NCBI GenBank assembly: GCA_034932685.1
Contig: JAYFOM010000028.1
Coordinates: 1-12,301 of the forward strand
DNA from: JAQUCI01 sp034932685
GTDB taxonomy: Bacteria > Bacillota_I > Bacilli_A > Erysipelotrichales > Erysipelotrichaceae
Reading direction: 5' to 3'
DNA: 12,301 bases
Under the pieces are notes generated by a model. That model did not search any database. It was not told the origin of the DNA and saw only the letters and a program-made list of their open reading frames with translations. A program made the translations under genes and the position numbers. Shown in pieces: positions 1 to 7,081 of this stretch (position 1 is its first letter; each line of letters opens with the position of its first letter).

Positions 1-81
1 ACAAATAATCATTACACGACCTTTTCGTTTAATGACACGGCACTTATCGCACATAGGTTTGACTGATGGTCTTACTTTCAT
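1..81 (-). CDS. rpmJ: Ribosomal protein bL36, 5' part (27 codons; gene runs off the left edge)
   Basis: The minus strand reads from an ATG at 81 to the window edge, giving 27 residues beginning MKVRPSVKPMCDKC. This is the zinc-ribbon protein L36 of the large subunit, normally about 37 residues, so roughly the last ten residues and the stop lie outside. Cys11, Cys14 and Cys27 are visible zinc ligands; the usual fourth ligand (His) would fall beyond the edge. The cysteines mark it as the zinc-binding form. A strong ribosome binding site, AGGAGGG, precedes the ATG by 5 nt, just after the infA stop at 97-99. The position directly after infA is the normal one in Firmicutes, where rpsM, rpsK, rpoA and rplQ usually follow. 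The frame is open to the edge. Identity is very secure despite the truncation by the window. Confidence 0.95.
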   Translation of the reverse strand, partial: MKVRPSVKPMCDKCRVIKRKGRVMIIC

Positions 82-96
82 GTGTTCCCTCCTAGA

Positions 97-315
97 CTAT
101 TTATGTCTAAATGTAATACGCCCACGTGTTAAATCATACGGCGAAATCTCAACGGTAACACGGTCCCCCGGTAAAATGCGAATGTAATGCATGCGGATTT
201 TACCAGAAACGTGAGCTAAAATAATGTGTCCGTTAGATAACTTCACCTTAAACATGGCACTTGGTAACGTTTCTTCAACGATACCGTCTATCTCAATAAC
301 ATCTTGTTTACCCAT
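97..315 (-). CDS. infA: Translation initiation factor IF-1
   Basis: This 72-residue protein is a single S1-type OB-fold domain, exactly the usual IF-1 length. IF-1 binds the A site of the 30S subunit during initiation and works with IF-2 and IF-3. Family motifs are LPSAMFKV (17-24), HVSGKIRMHYIRILPGD (35-51) and SPYDLTRGRI (58-67). The ATG at 315-313 overlaps the map stop codon by one base (TAATG), which implies translational coupling. The ribosome binding site AAGGAGGAT lies inside the end of map, about 7 nt from the start. The stop is TAG, followed within 15 nt by rpmJ. In Bacillus a small KOW-domain gene often lies between map and infA; here there is no room for one. Confidence 0.98.
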   Translation of the reverse strand: MGKQDVIEIDGIVEETLPSAMFKVKLSNGHIILAHVSGKIRMHYIRILPGDRVTVEISPYDLTRGRITFRHK

Positions 316-1076
316 TAATCATCCTCCTTTTTAACTTTTGTCAGGATTTCATATCCGTCTTTGGTAATAAGAACGGTATGTTCATAATGCGCGCATAGTG
401 ACTTATCTTTCGTGATTACCGTCCAACTATCACTAAGCACTTTGGTAAAGGGTTTCCCAGCATGAACCATAGGTTCAATAGCCAAGGTCATTCCTTCTTT
501 AAGAATGACACCATGCCCTGGTTGTCCTTGATTTGGAATGGCTGGATCTTCATGTAGATCTCTTCCAATTCCATGACCGGTATACTCAAGCGGTACCGTA
601 AAGCCATGGCTATATACATAATCACCAATGGCATGCGAGATATCCGATAAATAATTACCGGGTTTTGCCAATGCCAGACCGATAAACAGAGATTCTCTTG
701 TGACATCCAATAGTCGCTGCGCTGATTCAGTTATATCACCTACCGCAAATGTCCAAGCATTATCCCCGTGATATCCTTTATAACTGGCACCAACATCGAT
801 TGAGATAATATCACCATTCTTCAGCACTGTTTTATCTGGTATTCCATGAACCAAAACATGATTGATGGAAGCACAGATAGAAGCTGGATAACCATTATAA
901 TCCTTAAATGACGGAACTCCCATGTTCTCTCTTATGACTTTTTCAGCAATCCTATCAAGAGTTAAAGTGGATACTCCCGGTTTAATGTTTTCACCAACCG
1001 TCTTTAAGGCCAAAGCTGAAATACGTCCTGCTTCGCGCATCAACTGTATCTCTCGCTCTGATTTAGTTTTGATCAT
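315..1076 (-). CDS. map: Methionine aminopeptidase, type I
   Basis: This 253-residue cytosolic metalloenzyme removes the N-terminal methionine from new proteins whose second residue is small. The pita-bread fold residues are all visible: His77 (substrate-side His), metal ligands Asp94 (SIDVG), Asp105 (GYHGDNAW), His168 (GHGIGRDLHEDP), Glu201 (AIEPM) and Glu232 (AHYEHT), plus His175. It lacks the N-terminal zinc-finger extension found in some type Ic enzymes. The ATG at 1076-1074 lies inside the end of adk, with a 14-nt overlap (ATG ... TAA), and a GGAGAA ribosome binding site sits in the adk coding sequence just upstream. Its own last residues, KKEDD, are encoded by the AAGGAGGAT that serves infA. 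Placement after adk is the Firmicutes norm. Identity is very secure. Confidence 0.98.
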   Translation of the reverse strand: MIKTKSEREIQLMREAGRISALALKTVGENIKPGVSTLTLDRIAEKVIRENMGVPSFKDYNGYPASICASINHVLVHGIPDKTVLKNGDIISIDVGASYKGYHGDNAWTFAVGDITESAQRLLDVTRESLFIGLALAKPGNYLSDISHAIGDYVYSHGFTVPLEYTGHGIGRDLHEDPAIPNQGQPGHGVILKEGMTLAIEPMVHAGKPFTKVLSDSWTVITKDKSLCAHYEHTVLITKDGYEILTKVKKEDD

Positions 1077-1731
1077 TCAAATTCTCCAATGCTTTTTTTA
1101 TATCTGCCCAAACTTCATTTATTGAACGTCCGGCGTCAACCTTTATCACTAATCCATCTTTCAAGAAATATTCTAATACTGGATTAGTTAGTTTTTCATG
1201 CTCTCTTATTCTAACACTTAATCCTTCAATCGTATCATCACTGCGATGAATTAGTGGATTACCACATTTGTCACAAACACCTTCAATTTTACTTGGCAGT
1301 GTAACTGTATTGTAGATAGCACCACAACTCTTACAAAGACGTCGATTAACAATTCTTGGTGTTAGTTCAGATAAAGCAATTTCAAGATCAATCACGATCT
1401 TGATAGGACGATTAGTCTCGGCAGCGATATCTTCAAACGCTTTTGCCTGCGGAAGCGTCCGCGGAAAACCATCCAAAAGATAACCATCTTGACAATCATC
1501 TTGTAACAATCGCTCTTTGATCATTGCGATCGTTATATCATCAGGAACTAAAAGTCCCTGGTTAATATACTCTTCAGCTAATACTCCTAATTTTGATTTT
1601 TTAGCGATTGCTTTACGAAACATATCGCCAGTACTGATGTGCGGAATGTGGAAATAATCTTTGACATACTTTGACATTGTTCCTTTACCACTTCCCGCAA
1701 CACCCATGATAAGAATATTCAGATTACTCAT
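1063..1731 (-). CDS. adk: Adenylate kinase, zinc-LID type
   Basis: This 222-residue enzyme catalyses ATP + AMP = 2 ADP in the cytosol. The P-loop is GVAGSGKGT (residues 10-18); the usual form is GxPGxGKGT, so the proline is replaced by alanine here. HISTGDMFR (31-39) and DGFPRT (87-92) form the AMP site. The LID domain carries four cysteines, Cys133-x2-Cys136 and Cys153-x2-Cys156, the structural zinc site typical of Gram-positive Adk. The conserved arginine and acidic pair follow as HRSDD (162-166). The segment before the first cysteine reads NRR where GRR is common. The stop overlaps the first 14 nt of map. The ATG is 3 nt after the secY stop, with only a weak AGGTAAG ribosome binding site overlapping the end of secY, so expression probably depends on coupling to secY. 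Confidence 0.98.
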   Translation of the reverse strand: MSNLNILIMGVAGSGKGTMSKYVKDYFHIPHISTGDMFRKAIAKKSKLGVLAEEYINQGLLVPDDITIAMIKERLLQDDCQDGYLLDGFPRTLPQAKAFEDIAAETNRPIKIVIDLEIALSELTPRIVNRRLCKSCGAIYNTVTLPSKIEGVCDKCGNPLIHRSDDTIEGLSVRIREHEKLTNPVLEYFLKDGLVIKVDAGRSINEVWADIKKALENLNDQN

Positions 1732-1734
1732 TTC

Positions 1735-3012
1735 TTACTTACCTGAAAAGCCACGATATGATCTTTGAGTCAACTGACCACTTAAATCCTTCATCGTTTC
1801 TAAGGCTACACCAACGACAATGATAATACCTGTTCCACCAAGTGATACTGATTGTGGCAGTGGTGTTATCATCGGCAATAAGAATGGTAAAGCGGCTATA
1901 AATGCTAAAGATAAAGCACCTAATACCGTAATACGATTTAATATTACCGCAATATGTTTCTTGGTATCATTACCAGGTCTAACCCCTGGAATGTAACTAC
2001 CATTTTTGCTTAAATTCTCAGCAATCTTTTCAGGATCTACCTGTAAAGATGTATAGAAGAAAGTAAACATGATAACAAGTGTAACATATAATAACAAACC
2101 CCAAGGTTGTGTATAATCTAACACCACATCTAAGAATTGAATCACCCCATTAGTAGGGAAGAAACTTAGAACAGTTCGCGGTGCTGTCATTAATGCTGAA
2201 GCAAAGATAACCGGTATAACGCTAGCACTATTAATCTTTAGTGGCAGAAAAGTCATATCGCTACGACTTCTTTGAACCGAGCTGGAAGTATATTGAATGG
2301 GTATTCTTCTTGTCGCTTGCGACATATAAATAACCAAAACGATCAATAATAAATACATCAATACATATCCAACAAAGATAATTAGACCCGAAGTCATATT
2401 AGTAGTTGTTAGTTCTTGATAAACGCGACTAAATTGCCATGGCATATTTGATACGATACCCGCGAAGATAATCATCGACATACCATTACCAATTCCTTTA
2501 GTCGAGATACGATCACCTAACCAACACAAGAACATTGTTCCCGCAGTTAGGATAGTAGCAACATACAAATATACAGATACCGAACCATTAACGATTATTC
2601 CGCTGCTTACATCAAACGCATATGTCATGGTGAATGCTTGAACAAACGCCATCACAACCGCCAAATAGCGTGTAATCTTATCAATTTGTAATTTGCCTTT
2701 TTGACCACCTTTTGACAGTTCAGTCAAATAAGGTATTACATCCATTGATAATAACTGGATGATAATACTGGCAGTGATATAAGGTCCAACCCCCAGGGCA
2801 AAGACCGAAAAGTCTTGTAGTGATCCACCACCTAATAAATTCATCATTTGAATGATTGAGTTTTGCGATACACTAGCTAATAATTTAACGGCATCGACCC
2901 TAGGTGCAGGTATTCCGGCTCCTAAGCGATACACTAACAACATTGCTAAGGTAAAGAGAATCTTTGTACGGATTTCTTTGTTCTTAATCAAGTTGATATA
3001 TGTTTTGATCAC
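1735..3012 (-). CDS. secY: Protein translocase channel subunit SecY
   Basis: This 425-residue integral membrane protein is the pore of the SecYEG translocon, through which secreted and membrane proteins pass. The sequence shows the expected ten hydrophobic segments. Signature stretches include GVGPYITASIIIQLL (74-88), DRISTKGIGNGMSMIIFAGI (167-186), the cytoplasmic loop QATRRIPIQY (232-241), NGSYIPGVRPG (337-347) and GGTGIIIVVGV (392-402). The start is GTG at 3012-3010, directly abutting the rplO stop (TAAGTG). The match of its N-terminus to other SecY proteins and a ribosome binding site AGAGGTGA five nt upstream support this choice. It is the only non-ATG start among the complete genes. Placement after rplO and before adk is standard for the spc operon. 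Confidence 0.98.
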   Translation of the reverse strand: MIKTYINLIKNKEIRTKILFTLAMLLVYRLGAGIPAPRVDAVKLLASVSQNSIIQMMNLLGGGSLQDFSVFALGVGPYITASIIIQLLSMDVIPYLTELSKGGQKGKLQIDKITRYLAVVMAFVQAFTMTYAFDVSSGIIVNGSVSVYLYVATILTAGTMFLCWLGDRISTKGIGNGMSMIIFAGIVSNMPWQFSRVYQELTTTNMTSGLIIFVGYVLMYLLLIVLVIYMSQATRRIPIQYTSSSVQRSRSDMTFLPLKINSASVIPVIFASALMTAPRTVLSFFPTNGVIQFLDVVLDYTQPWGLLLYVTLVIMFTFFYTSLQVDPEKIAENLSKNGSYIPGVRPGNDTKKHIAVILNRITVLGALSLAFIAALPFLLPMITPLPQSVSLGGTGIIIVVGVALETMKDLSGQLTQRSYRGFSGK

Positions 3013-3453
3013 TTAAATCACCTCTGCTTTTCCACCTGCATCTTCAATAGCTTTCAATGCTGTTTTTGAAAATTTGTGAGCTTTCACTGTCAAAGCTTTT
3101 TCTAGTTTGCCTTGTCCCAATACTCTGACACCATCAAGATCACGTTTCACCAAACCACTTTGTTTTAATAGTTCTGGTGTTACTTCTGTCTTATCTTCAA
3201 ATTTATTTAAAGCATCAACATTGATGATCGCGTATTCTTTGCGAGTAAAATTGGTAAATCCTCTTTTTGGTAAACGACGCCATAATGGTGTTTGTCCGCC
3301 TTCAAAACCGATAGCTACACCACCGCCACTTCTGGCGTTTTGACCCTTATGTCCTTTACCTGCAGTTTTGCCTTGACCAGATCCTTGACCACGGCCTAAG
3401 CGTTTGACAGATCTGCGTGAACCTTCATTAGATGTTAATTCATTTAGTTTCAT
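3013..3453 (-). CDS. rplO: Large-subunit ribosomal protein uL15
   Basis: This 146-residue protein matches L15, a late-binding large-subunit protein with an extended Gly/Arg/Lys-rich N-terminal arm that threads through 23S rRNA. That arm is visible as RLGRGQGSGQGKTAGKGHKG (18-37), followed by GGGVAIGFEGGQTPLWRRLP (43-62) and a globular C-terminal half. The length is as usual. The ATG is preceded by TAGGAGG, whose TAG is the stop codon of rpsE. The rpmD (L30) gene normally expected just upstream is absent: only 11 nt separate rpsE from rplO. The end abuts the GTG of secY, and the AGAGGTGA within its last codons serves secY. Confidence 0.98.
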   Translation of the reverse strand: MKLNELTSNEGSRRSVKRLGRGQGSGQGKTAGKGHKGQNARSGGGVAIGFEGGQTPLWRRLPKRGFTNFTRKEYAIINVDALNKFEDKTEVTPELLKQSGLVKRDLDGVRVLGQGKLEKALTVKAHKFSKTALKAIEDAGGKAEVI

Positions 3454-3464
3454 ATCTTGGCCTC

Positions 3465-3971
3465 CTATCTGATCTCTTCTAATTTCTTCTCACGTAACTT
3501 TGATACTGATTGAACTGTCTTAAGTTCACTCAATGCAGCTACGGTAGCTCTTACAACATTAATTGGTGTTCTAGAACCGATACATTTTGATAACACATCA
3601 GAAATGCCTGCTAATTCTAACACAGCACGAACTGGTCCACCAGCGATAACGCCAGTACCCTCAGTTGCAGGACGAATTAATACTTCTCCAGCGCCATAAC
3701 GACCAACTATTGTATGTGGTATTGTTGTTCCAACGATTGGTACATTGATTAAGTTATGTTTAGCATCTTCGATCGCTTTTTTGATTGCATCAGGCACTTC
3801 ATTAGCTTTGCCGGTACCTAAACCGACGCGGCCTTTTTTATCACCGATGACAACTAAGGCTGAAAACCTAAAACGACGTCCGCCCTTAACAACTTTTGTT
3901 ACACGGTTAATGGTAACAACACGTTCTTCAAACTCTTTTTCGCGTTCTACTCTTCTTGGTCTGCGTTCCAT
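3465..3971 (-). CDS. rpsE: Small-subunit ribosomal protein uS5
   Basis: This 168-residue protein is S5, which sits at the back of the 30S neck near the mRNA entry channel and affects decoding accuracy. The N-terminal double-stranded-RNA-binding-like domain includes the loop VVKGGRRFRFSALVVIGDKK (27-46), the region where spectinomycin resistance changes occur in other bacteria. The C-terminal domain contains GAGEVLIRPA (93-102) and GTGVIAGGPVRAVLELAG (105-122). The basic N-terminus MERRPRR is slightly unusual but follows a strong AGGAGGTAA ribosome binding site. That site overlaps the rplR stop (TAGGAGG), so the first ATG is well supported. It ends in TAG, fused to the rplO ribosome binding site. 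Confidence 0.98.
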   Translation of the reverse strand: MERRPRRVEREKEFEERVVTINRVTKVVKGGRRFRFSALVVIGDKKGRVGLGTGKANEVPDAIKKAIEDAKHNLINVPIVGTTIPHTIVGRYGAGEVLIRPATEGTGVIAGGPVRAVLELAGISDVLSKCIGSRTPINVVRATVAALSELKTVQSVSKLREKKLEEIR

Positions 3972-3984
3972 TTTAAGTTACCTC

Positions 3985-4341
3985 CTAGAATTTCAGTCCA
4001 GCATCTCTAGCTGCATCAGCTAGCGCTTTGACTCTACCGTGGTAAATATAACCTCCACGATCAAATACAACGTTTACGATATTTTTCGCTAAAGCACGTT
4101 TGGCCAACTCAGCACCAACAGCTTTAGCAGCTTCAACATTACCACCATTCTCCATCTTTAGATCAACGCTTGAACACGCTGCTAAGGTCACTCCGTTTAC
4201 ATCATCGATAATTTGCGTATGGATGTGCTTACTTGAACGGAAGACATTTAGGCGGGGACATTCGGGAGTACCACTAATTTTTCTGCGTACGCGTTTGTGA
4301 CGACGAATTCTTTCATCATTTTTACTAACTTTTTTAAGCAT
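3985..4341 (-). CDS. rplR: Large-subunit ribosomal protein uL18
   Basis: This 118-residue protein is L18, which binds 5S rRNA together with L5 and forms part of the central protuberance. A basic N-terminus (RIRRHKRVRRKISG, 11-24) precedes RLNVFRSSKHIHTQIIDD (30-47), and the family C-terminal signature VFDRGGYIYHGRVKALADAA spans 92-111. The length is about as usual for Firmicutes. A GGAAAGGAGAG ribosome binding site lies upstream of the ATG in the 23-nt gap after rplF. The stop codon TAG forms the first bases of the rpsE ribosome binding site. Gene order rplF-rplR-rpsE is the standard spc arrangement. Confidence 0.98.
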   Translation of the reverse strand: MLKKVSKNDERIRRHKRVRRKISGTPECPRLNVFRSSKHIHTQIIDDVNGVTLAACSSVDLKMENGGNVEAAKAVGAELAKRALAKNIVNVVFDRGGYIYHGRVKALADAARDAGLKF

Positions 4342-4364
4342 ATATGTTCTCTCCTTTCCCTCTT

Positions 4365-4907
4365 TTACTTAGCAGCCGTCTTGCCTTCTTTGCGACGGAT
4401 CTTTTCACCTCTATAACGAATACCCTTACCAAGATATGGCTCAGGTTTACGAACAGCTCTGATATTGCTTGCAAGTTCACCAACACGTTGCTTATCAATA
4501 CCGCTAACAGTGACTTCAGTTGGTGTTTTACAAGTTACTGTAATACCATCTTCAACCATGATAACAACTGGATGTGAATATCCCATGCTCATGGTTAGCT
4601 TGTTTCCTTCAACCGCCGCACGATAACCGATACCGACGATTTCTAACACTTTACTAAACCCTTCACTTACCCCAACGATCATATTATTGATAAGTGCTCT
4701 GGTCGTGCCGTGTAACTGCTTGATATGTTTTTCGTCATTTGGACGAGAAACAGTTATGATTCCCTCATTGTTTTCGATTTTCAACTCCGGGTGAAACTGA
4801 CGCGTTAGAGATCCTTTTGGACCTTTGACCGTCACCTCATTCGCTTTTGATATCGTTACTTCGACACCCTCAGGAATGGTAATCGTTTTATTTCCGATAC
4901 GTGACAT
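4365..4907 (-). CDS. rplF: Large-subunit ribosomal protein uL6
   Basis: This 180-residue protein is L6, built of two similar domains, and it lies near the GTPase-associated region (sarcin-ricin loop) of the 50S subunit. The N-terminus MSRIGNKTITIPEGVEV is typical, the central motif VGIGYRAAVEGNKL is at 91-104, and the C-terminal signature PEPYLGKGIRYRGEKIRRKE covers 155-174. The length agrees with the family. The ribosome binding site GAAAGGAAA is weaker than at neighbouring genes and lies in the 18-nt gap after rpsH. A shadow frame on the other strand exists here but has no support. Confidence 0.98.
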   Translation of the reverse strand: MSRIGNKTITIPEGVEVTISKANEVTVKGPKGSLTRQFHPELKIENNEGIITVSRPNDEKHIKQLHGTTRALINNMIVGVSEGFSKVLEIVGIGYRAAVEGNKLTMSMGYSHPVVIMVEDGITVTCKTPTEVTVSGIDKQRVGELASNIRAVRKPEPYLGKGIRYRGEKIRRKEGKTAAK

Positions 4908-4925
4908 ATTATTTCCTTTCTTATC

Positions 4926-5321
4926 TTACCAAATATAGGCTAAGACTTCGCCACCAACATGTTTGGCTCTAGCTTGCTTGTCTGTCATAACGCCATTGGA
5001 TGTAGAAATGATCGCAATACCCAAGCCATTTAATACTCGTGGAATTGAATCAACTTTTGCATAAACTCTTAAACCAGGCTTTGATATACGCTTTAAACCA
5101 CTAATAACTCTTTCGTTATTAGCACCATAACGTAAAGCAATTGTTATCGTTTTCTTTGTATCACCTGATACAACGAAATTAGCGATATAACCTTCTTCTT
5201 TTAAGATCCTTGCGATCTCAGTTTTCTCTTTATTTGCCGGAACTTCAACTACATCGTGACGCTGTTGGATAGCGTTACGAATTCTAGTCAGCATATCAGC
5301 AATTGGATCTGTCATTGTCAT
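4926..5321 (-). CDS. rpsH: Small-subunit ribosomal protein uS8
   Basis: This 131-residue protein is S8, a primary binder of the 16S rRNA central domain; in E. coli it is also the repressor of the spc operon. The frame stays open up to 5390, but that upstream part overlaps rpsN and resembles no S8. The start at 5321-5319 gives MTMTDPIADMLTRIRNA, the classic S8 N-terminus. It sits 9 nt from AAAGGAGGA (5331-5339), which itself overlaps the rpsN stop. The second ATG, two codons later, would be too far from this site. The family signature GLGIAIISTSNGVMTD (99-114) and the C-terminal VGGEVLAYIW are present. The length is normal. Confidence 0.97.
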   Translation of the reverse strand: MTMTDPIADMLTRIRNAIQQRHDVVEVPANKEKTEIARILKEEGYIANFVVSGDTKKTITIALRYGANNERVISGLKRISKPGLRVYAKVDSIPRVLNGLGIAIISTSNGVMTDKQARAKHVGGEVLAYIW

Positions 5322-5330
5322 AGTGATAGT

Positions 5331-5339
5331 TCCTCCTTT
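5331..5339 (-). promoter_or_regulatory. Ribosome binding site that fixes the rpsH start
   Basis: The minus strand reads AAAGGAGGA with 9 nt to the ATG at 5321. It partly overlaps the TAA stop of rpsN at 5340-5338. This decides the rpsH start against the longer open frame that begins at 5390 inside rpsN, and it implies that ribosomes ending rpsN can reinitiate at rpsH. Confidence 0.85.
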
Positions 5340-5523
5340 ACCAGCTAGCCTTCTTAACGCCCGGTAATTGACCTTTATAAGCCAATTCACGGAAGCAGAT
5401 GCGGCATAGTTTATACTTACTTAATACAGAATGAGGACGTCCACAACGTTCACAGCGTGTATACTCACGAACTTTGAATTTTGCCGGGCGGCTACATTTA
5501 ATTTTCATTGATGTTTTTGCCAT
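5338..5523 (-). CDS. rpsN: Small-subunit ribosomal protein uS14, zinc-binding type
   Basis: This 61-residue protein is the short zinc-binding form of S14 found in many Firmicutes, located in the 30S head. Four cysteines form the zinc site: Cys24-x2-Cys27 (RCERCGRPHS) and Cys40-x2-Cys43 (LCRICFREL). The C-terminal GQLPGVKKASW is the family signature. The zinc-free paralogue is about 89-101 residues and lacks these cysteines, so the type is clear. The N-terminus MAKTSMKIKC is typical apart from an extra cysteine at 10. The ribosome binding site is TAGGAGGAC, fused to the rplE stop codon. Its end overlaps the rpsH ribosome binding site. Confidence 0.98.
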   Translation of the reverse strand: MAKTSMKIKCSRPAKFKVREYTRCERCGRPHSVLSKYKLCRICFRELAYKGQLPGVKKASW

Positions 5524-5536
5524 TTACCTTGTCCTC

Positions 5537-6079
5537 CTACTTCTTTTCAAAAGGCATACCGATAGCACTCAGTAACGCTCTTCCTTCTTCGTCGTTTTTA
5601 GCTGTTGTAACGATTACAACATCCATACCACGAAGTTTGTTTACTTTATCGTAGTTAATTTCTGGGAAGATCAATTGCTCTTTTATCCCCAAAGTATAGT
5701 TACCACGACCATCAAATGAATGGCTGCTTACGCCGCGGAAATCGCGAACGCGTGGTAATGAGATATTGACCAATTTATCCAAGAATTCATACATTCTTTC
5801 ACCACGCAAAGTTACTTTACAACCAATAGCCATACCTTCACGTAATTTAAAGTTCGCAATTGATTTTTTCGCTTTGGTGATAACCGGCTTTTGACCAGCT
5901 ATTACAGTTAGCTCAGCTACAGCATCTTCTAATGCCTTGGCATTAGTGATTGCTTCACCAACTCCCATATTGATAACGATCTTCTCGATCTTTGGTACCT
6001 GCATTACTGAACTAAAGTTAAACTGTTTTTCTAATGCTGGCACGATTTCTTTTACATATTTTTCTTTAAGGCGGTTCAT
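5537..6079 (-). CDS. rplE: Large-subunit ribosomal protein uL5
   Basis: This 180-residue protein is L5, which binds 5S rRNA and forms the central protuberance, contacting S13 in the B1b intersubunit bridge. Characteristic stretches are IEKIVINMGVGEA (31-43), QKPVITKAKKSIANFKLREG (63-82), LPRVRDFRGVSSHSFDGRGN (108-127) and the C-terminal EGRALLSAIGMPF (165-177). The length is the usual 179-180. The ribosome binding site AAGGGGGAAA overlaps the rplX stop (TAAGGGGG). The stop is TAG, which continues into the rpsN ribosome binding site TAGGAGG. Confidence 0.98.
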   Translation of the reverse strand: MNRLKEKYVKEIVPALEKQFNFSSVMQVPKIEKIVINMGVGEAITNAKALEDAVAELTVIAGQKPVITKAKKSIANFKLREGMAIGCKVTLRGERMYEFLDKLVNISLPRVRDFRGVSSHSFDGRGNYTLGIKEQLIFPEINYDKVNKLRGMDVVIVTTAKNDEEGRALLSAIGMPFEKK

Positions 6080-6093
6080 CTTTTATTTCCCCC

Positions 6094-6402
6094 TTACTTC
6101 AACGCCGTGCCAGTTTTAGCATAGACACGTGTTTTCTTTCCTTTTACTTCTTTAATACTGATTCTGCTAGCTTTCTTTGCTTTTGAATCATATGCCATTA
6201 CATTAGATACATGAACTGGCATTTCTTTTTCTATGATACCGCCATCAGGATTAGCTTGGTTGGGTTTTAAATGTTTCTTACGAAGATTTACACCCTCAAC
6301 GATTACTTTTTCCTCTGTCGGGAACACTTTCGTTACCTCACCGATTGTACCTTTATCAGCACCGGTTATAACGATTACTTTATCACCTTTTTTTATTTTC
6401 AT
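6094..6402 (-). CDS. rplX: Large-subunit ribosomal protein uL24
   Basis: This 102-residue protein is L24, one of the first proteins to bind 23S rRNA during assembly and a protein near the exit-tunnel opening. The N-terminal KOW motif is clear (MKIKKGDKVIVITGADKGTI, 1-20), followed by VIVEGVNLRKKHLKPNQANP (33-52) and GGIIEKEMPVHVSNVM (54-69). The length matches the family. TAAGGAGG at the end of rplN provides both the rplN stop and the rplX ribosome binding site. The stop TAA is fused to the GGGGG ribosome binding site of rplE. Position between rplN and rplE is standard. Confidence 0.98.
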   Translation of the reverse strand: MKIKKGDKVIVITGADKGTIGEVTKVFPTEEKVIVEGVNLRKKHLKPNQANPDGGIIEKEMPVHVSNVMAYDSKAKKASRISIKEVKGKKTRVYAKTGTALK

Positions 6403-6412
6403 ATGTGCCTCC

Positions 6413-6781
6413 TTACAGTACTTCCGGTGCTAAAGATACAATTTTCATGAAATCTTTATCACGCAATTCTCTGGCTACCGGTCCGAAGATACGAGTTCCA
6501 CGAGGGGTATTATCATCTTTGATCAATACAACTGCATTATCATCAAATTTGATATATGAACCATTCTCACGACGCACACCGTATTTTGTACGAACGATAA
6601 CACCTTTTACAACATCACCTTTTTTAACGCCTCCTCCAGGAGTTGCGTCTTTTACTGTGCAAACAACAATATCACCGATATTCGAATAACGACGATGGCT
6701 ACCACCTAAACAACGAATAACCAACACCTCTTTTGCACCTGAATTATCTGCTACGCGACATCTGGTTTCGTTATGAATCAT
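6413..6781 (-). CDS. rplN: Large-subunit ribosomal protein uL14
   Basis: This 122-residue protein is L14, a highly conserved beta-barrel protein at the subunit interface, involved in bridges B5/B8 and a target of the silencing factor RsfS. The start MIHNETRCRVADNSGAKEVL (1-20) and the C-terminal NTPRGTRIFGPVARELR (91-107) are diagnostic. The family length is 122, an exact match. The N-terminus has His-Asn and Cys where Gln-Gln and Leu are commoner (MIQQETRL). The ribosome binding site GAAGGAGGAG lies in the 22-nt gap after rpsQ. This short gap is the S10-to-spc junction and shows no promoter or terminator, so the two operons appear fused into one transcription unit. Confidence 0.98.
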   Translation of the reverse strand: MIHNETRCRVADNSGAKEVLVIRCLGGSHRRYSNIGDIVVCTVKDATPGGGVKKGDVVKGVIVRTKYGVRRENGSYIKFDDNAVVLIKDDNTPRGTRIFGPVARELRDKDFMKIVSLAPEVL

Positions 6782-6803
6782 CTTTCACTCCTCCTTCTGT
6801 CTT

Positions 6804-7067
6804 CTAGACAACTACAGCTTTTTCAACGATTCTCAACAAACGAAATCTTTTTGTCGCTGATAATGGACGCGTTTCCATTATTTCGACTAAATCACCCATA
6901 CGGGCTTCGTTAGTTTCATCATGAGCTGTAAATTTGTTTGAATATCTTACTTTTTTACCATATAAATTGTGTCGCTTCGAAGTGCTGACTTCAACAATGA
7001 TTGTCTTATCAGCTTTATCAGAAACCACTTTTCCACGATACACTTTTCGGTTTGATCTTTCTGTCAT
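6804..7067 (-). CDS. rpsQ: Small-subunit ribosomal protein uS17
   Basis: This 87-residue protein is S17, an early-binding OB-fold protein at the 5' domain of 16S rRNA. Recognisable stretches are RKVYRGKVVSDKADKTIIVE (7-26) and GDLVEIMETRPLSATKRFRL (58-77). The length is usual for the family. The ribosome binding site is GGGGGAT directly after the rpmC stop (TAAGGGGG). The stop is TAG. It is the last gene of the classical S10 segment; rplN follows after 22 nt without a visible terminator. Confidence 0.98.
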   Translation of the reverse strand: MTERSNRKVYRGKVVSDKADKTIIVEVSTSKRHNLYGKKVRYSNKFTAHDETNEARMGDLVEIMETRPLSATKRFRLLRIVEKAVVV

Positions 7068-7081
7068 ATCCTTGATCCCCC

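Noticed and set aside
922..1125. Plus-strand frame antisense to map and adk
   Set aside because: Shadow of two conserved enzymes, with no ribosome binding site and no family resemblance.
4344..4577. Plus-strand frame antisense to rplF
   Set aside because: Lies opposite a conserved ribosomal protein gene and has no recognisable domain; a chance open frame.
5322..5390. N-terminal extension of rpsH by 23 codons
   Set aside because: It overlaps the conserved C-terminus of rpsN, does not resemble S8, and a strong ribosome binding site directs initiation at 5321.
6782..6803. Separate promoter or terminator at the S10-spc junction (rpsQ-rplN)
   Set aside because: The gap is 22 nt and holds only the rplN ribosome binding site; no -10/-35 pair or hairpin is visible.
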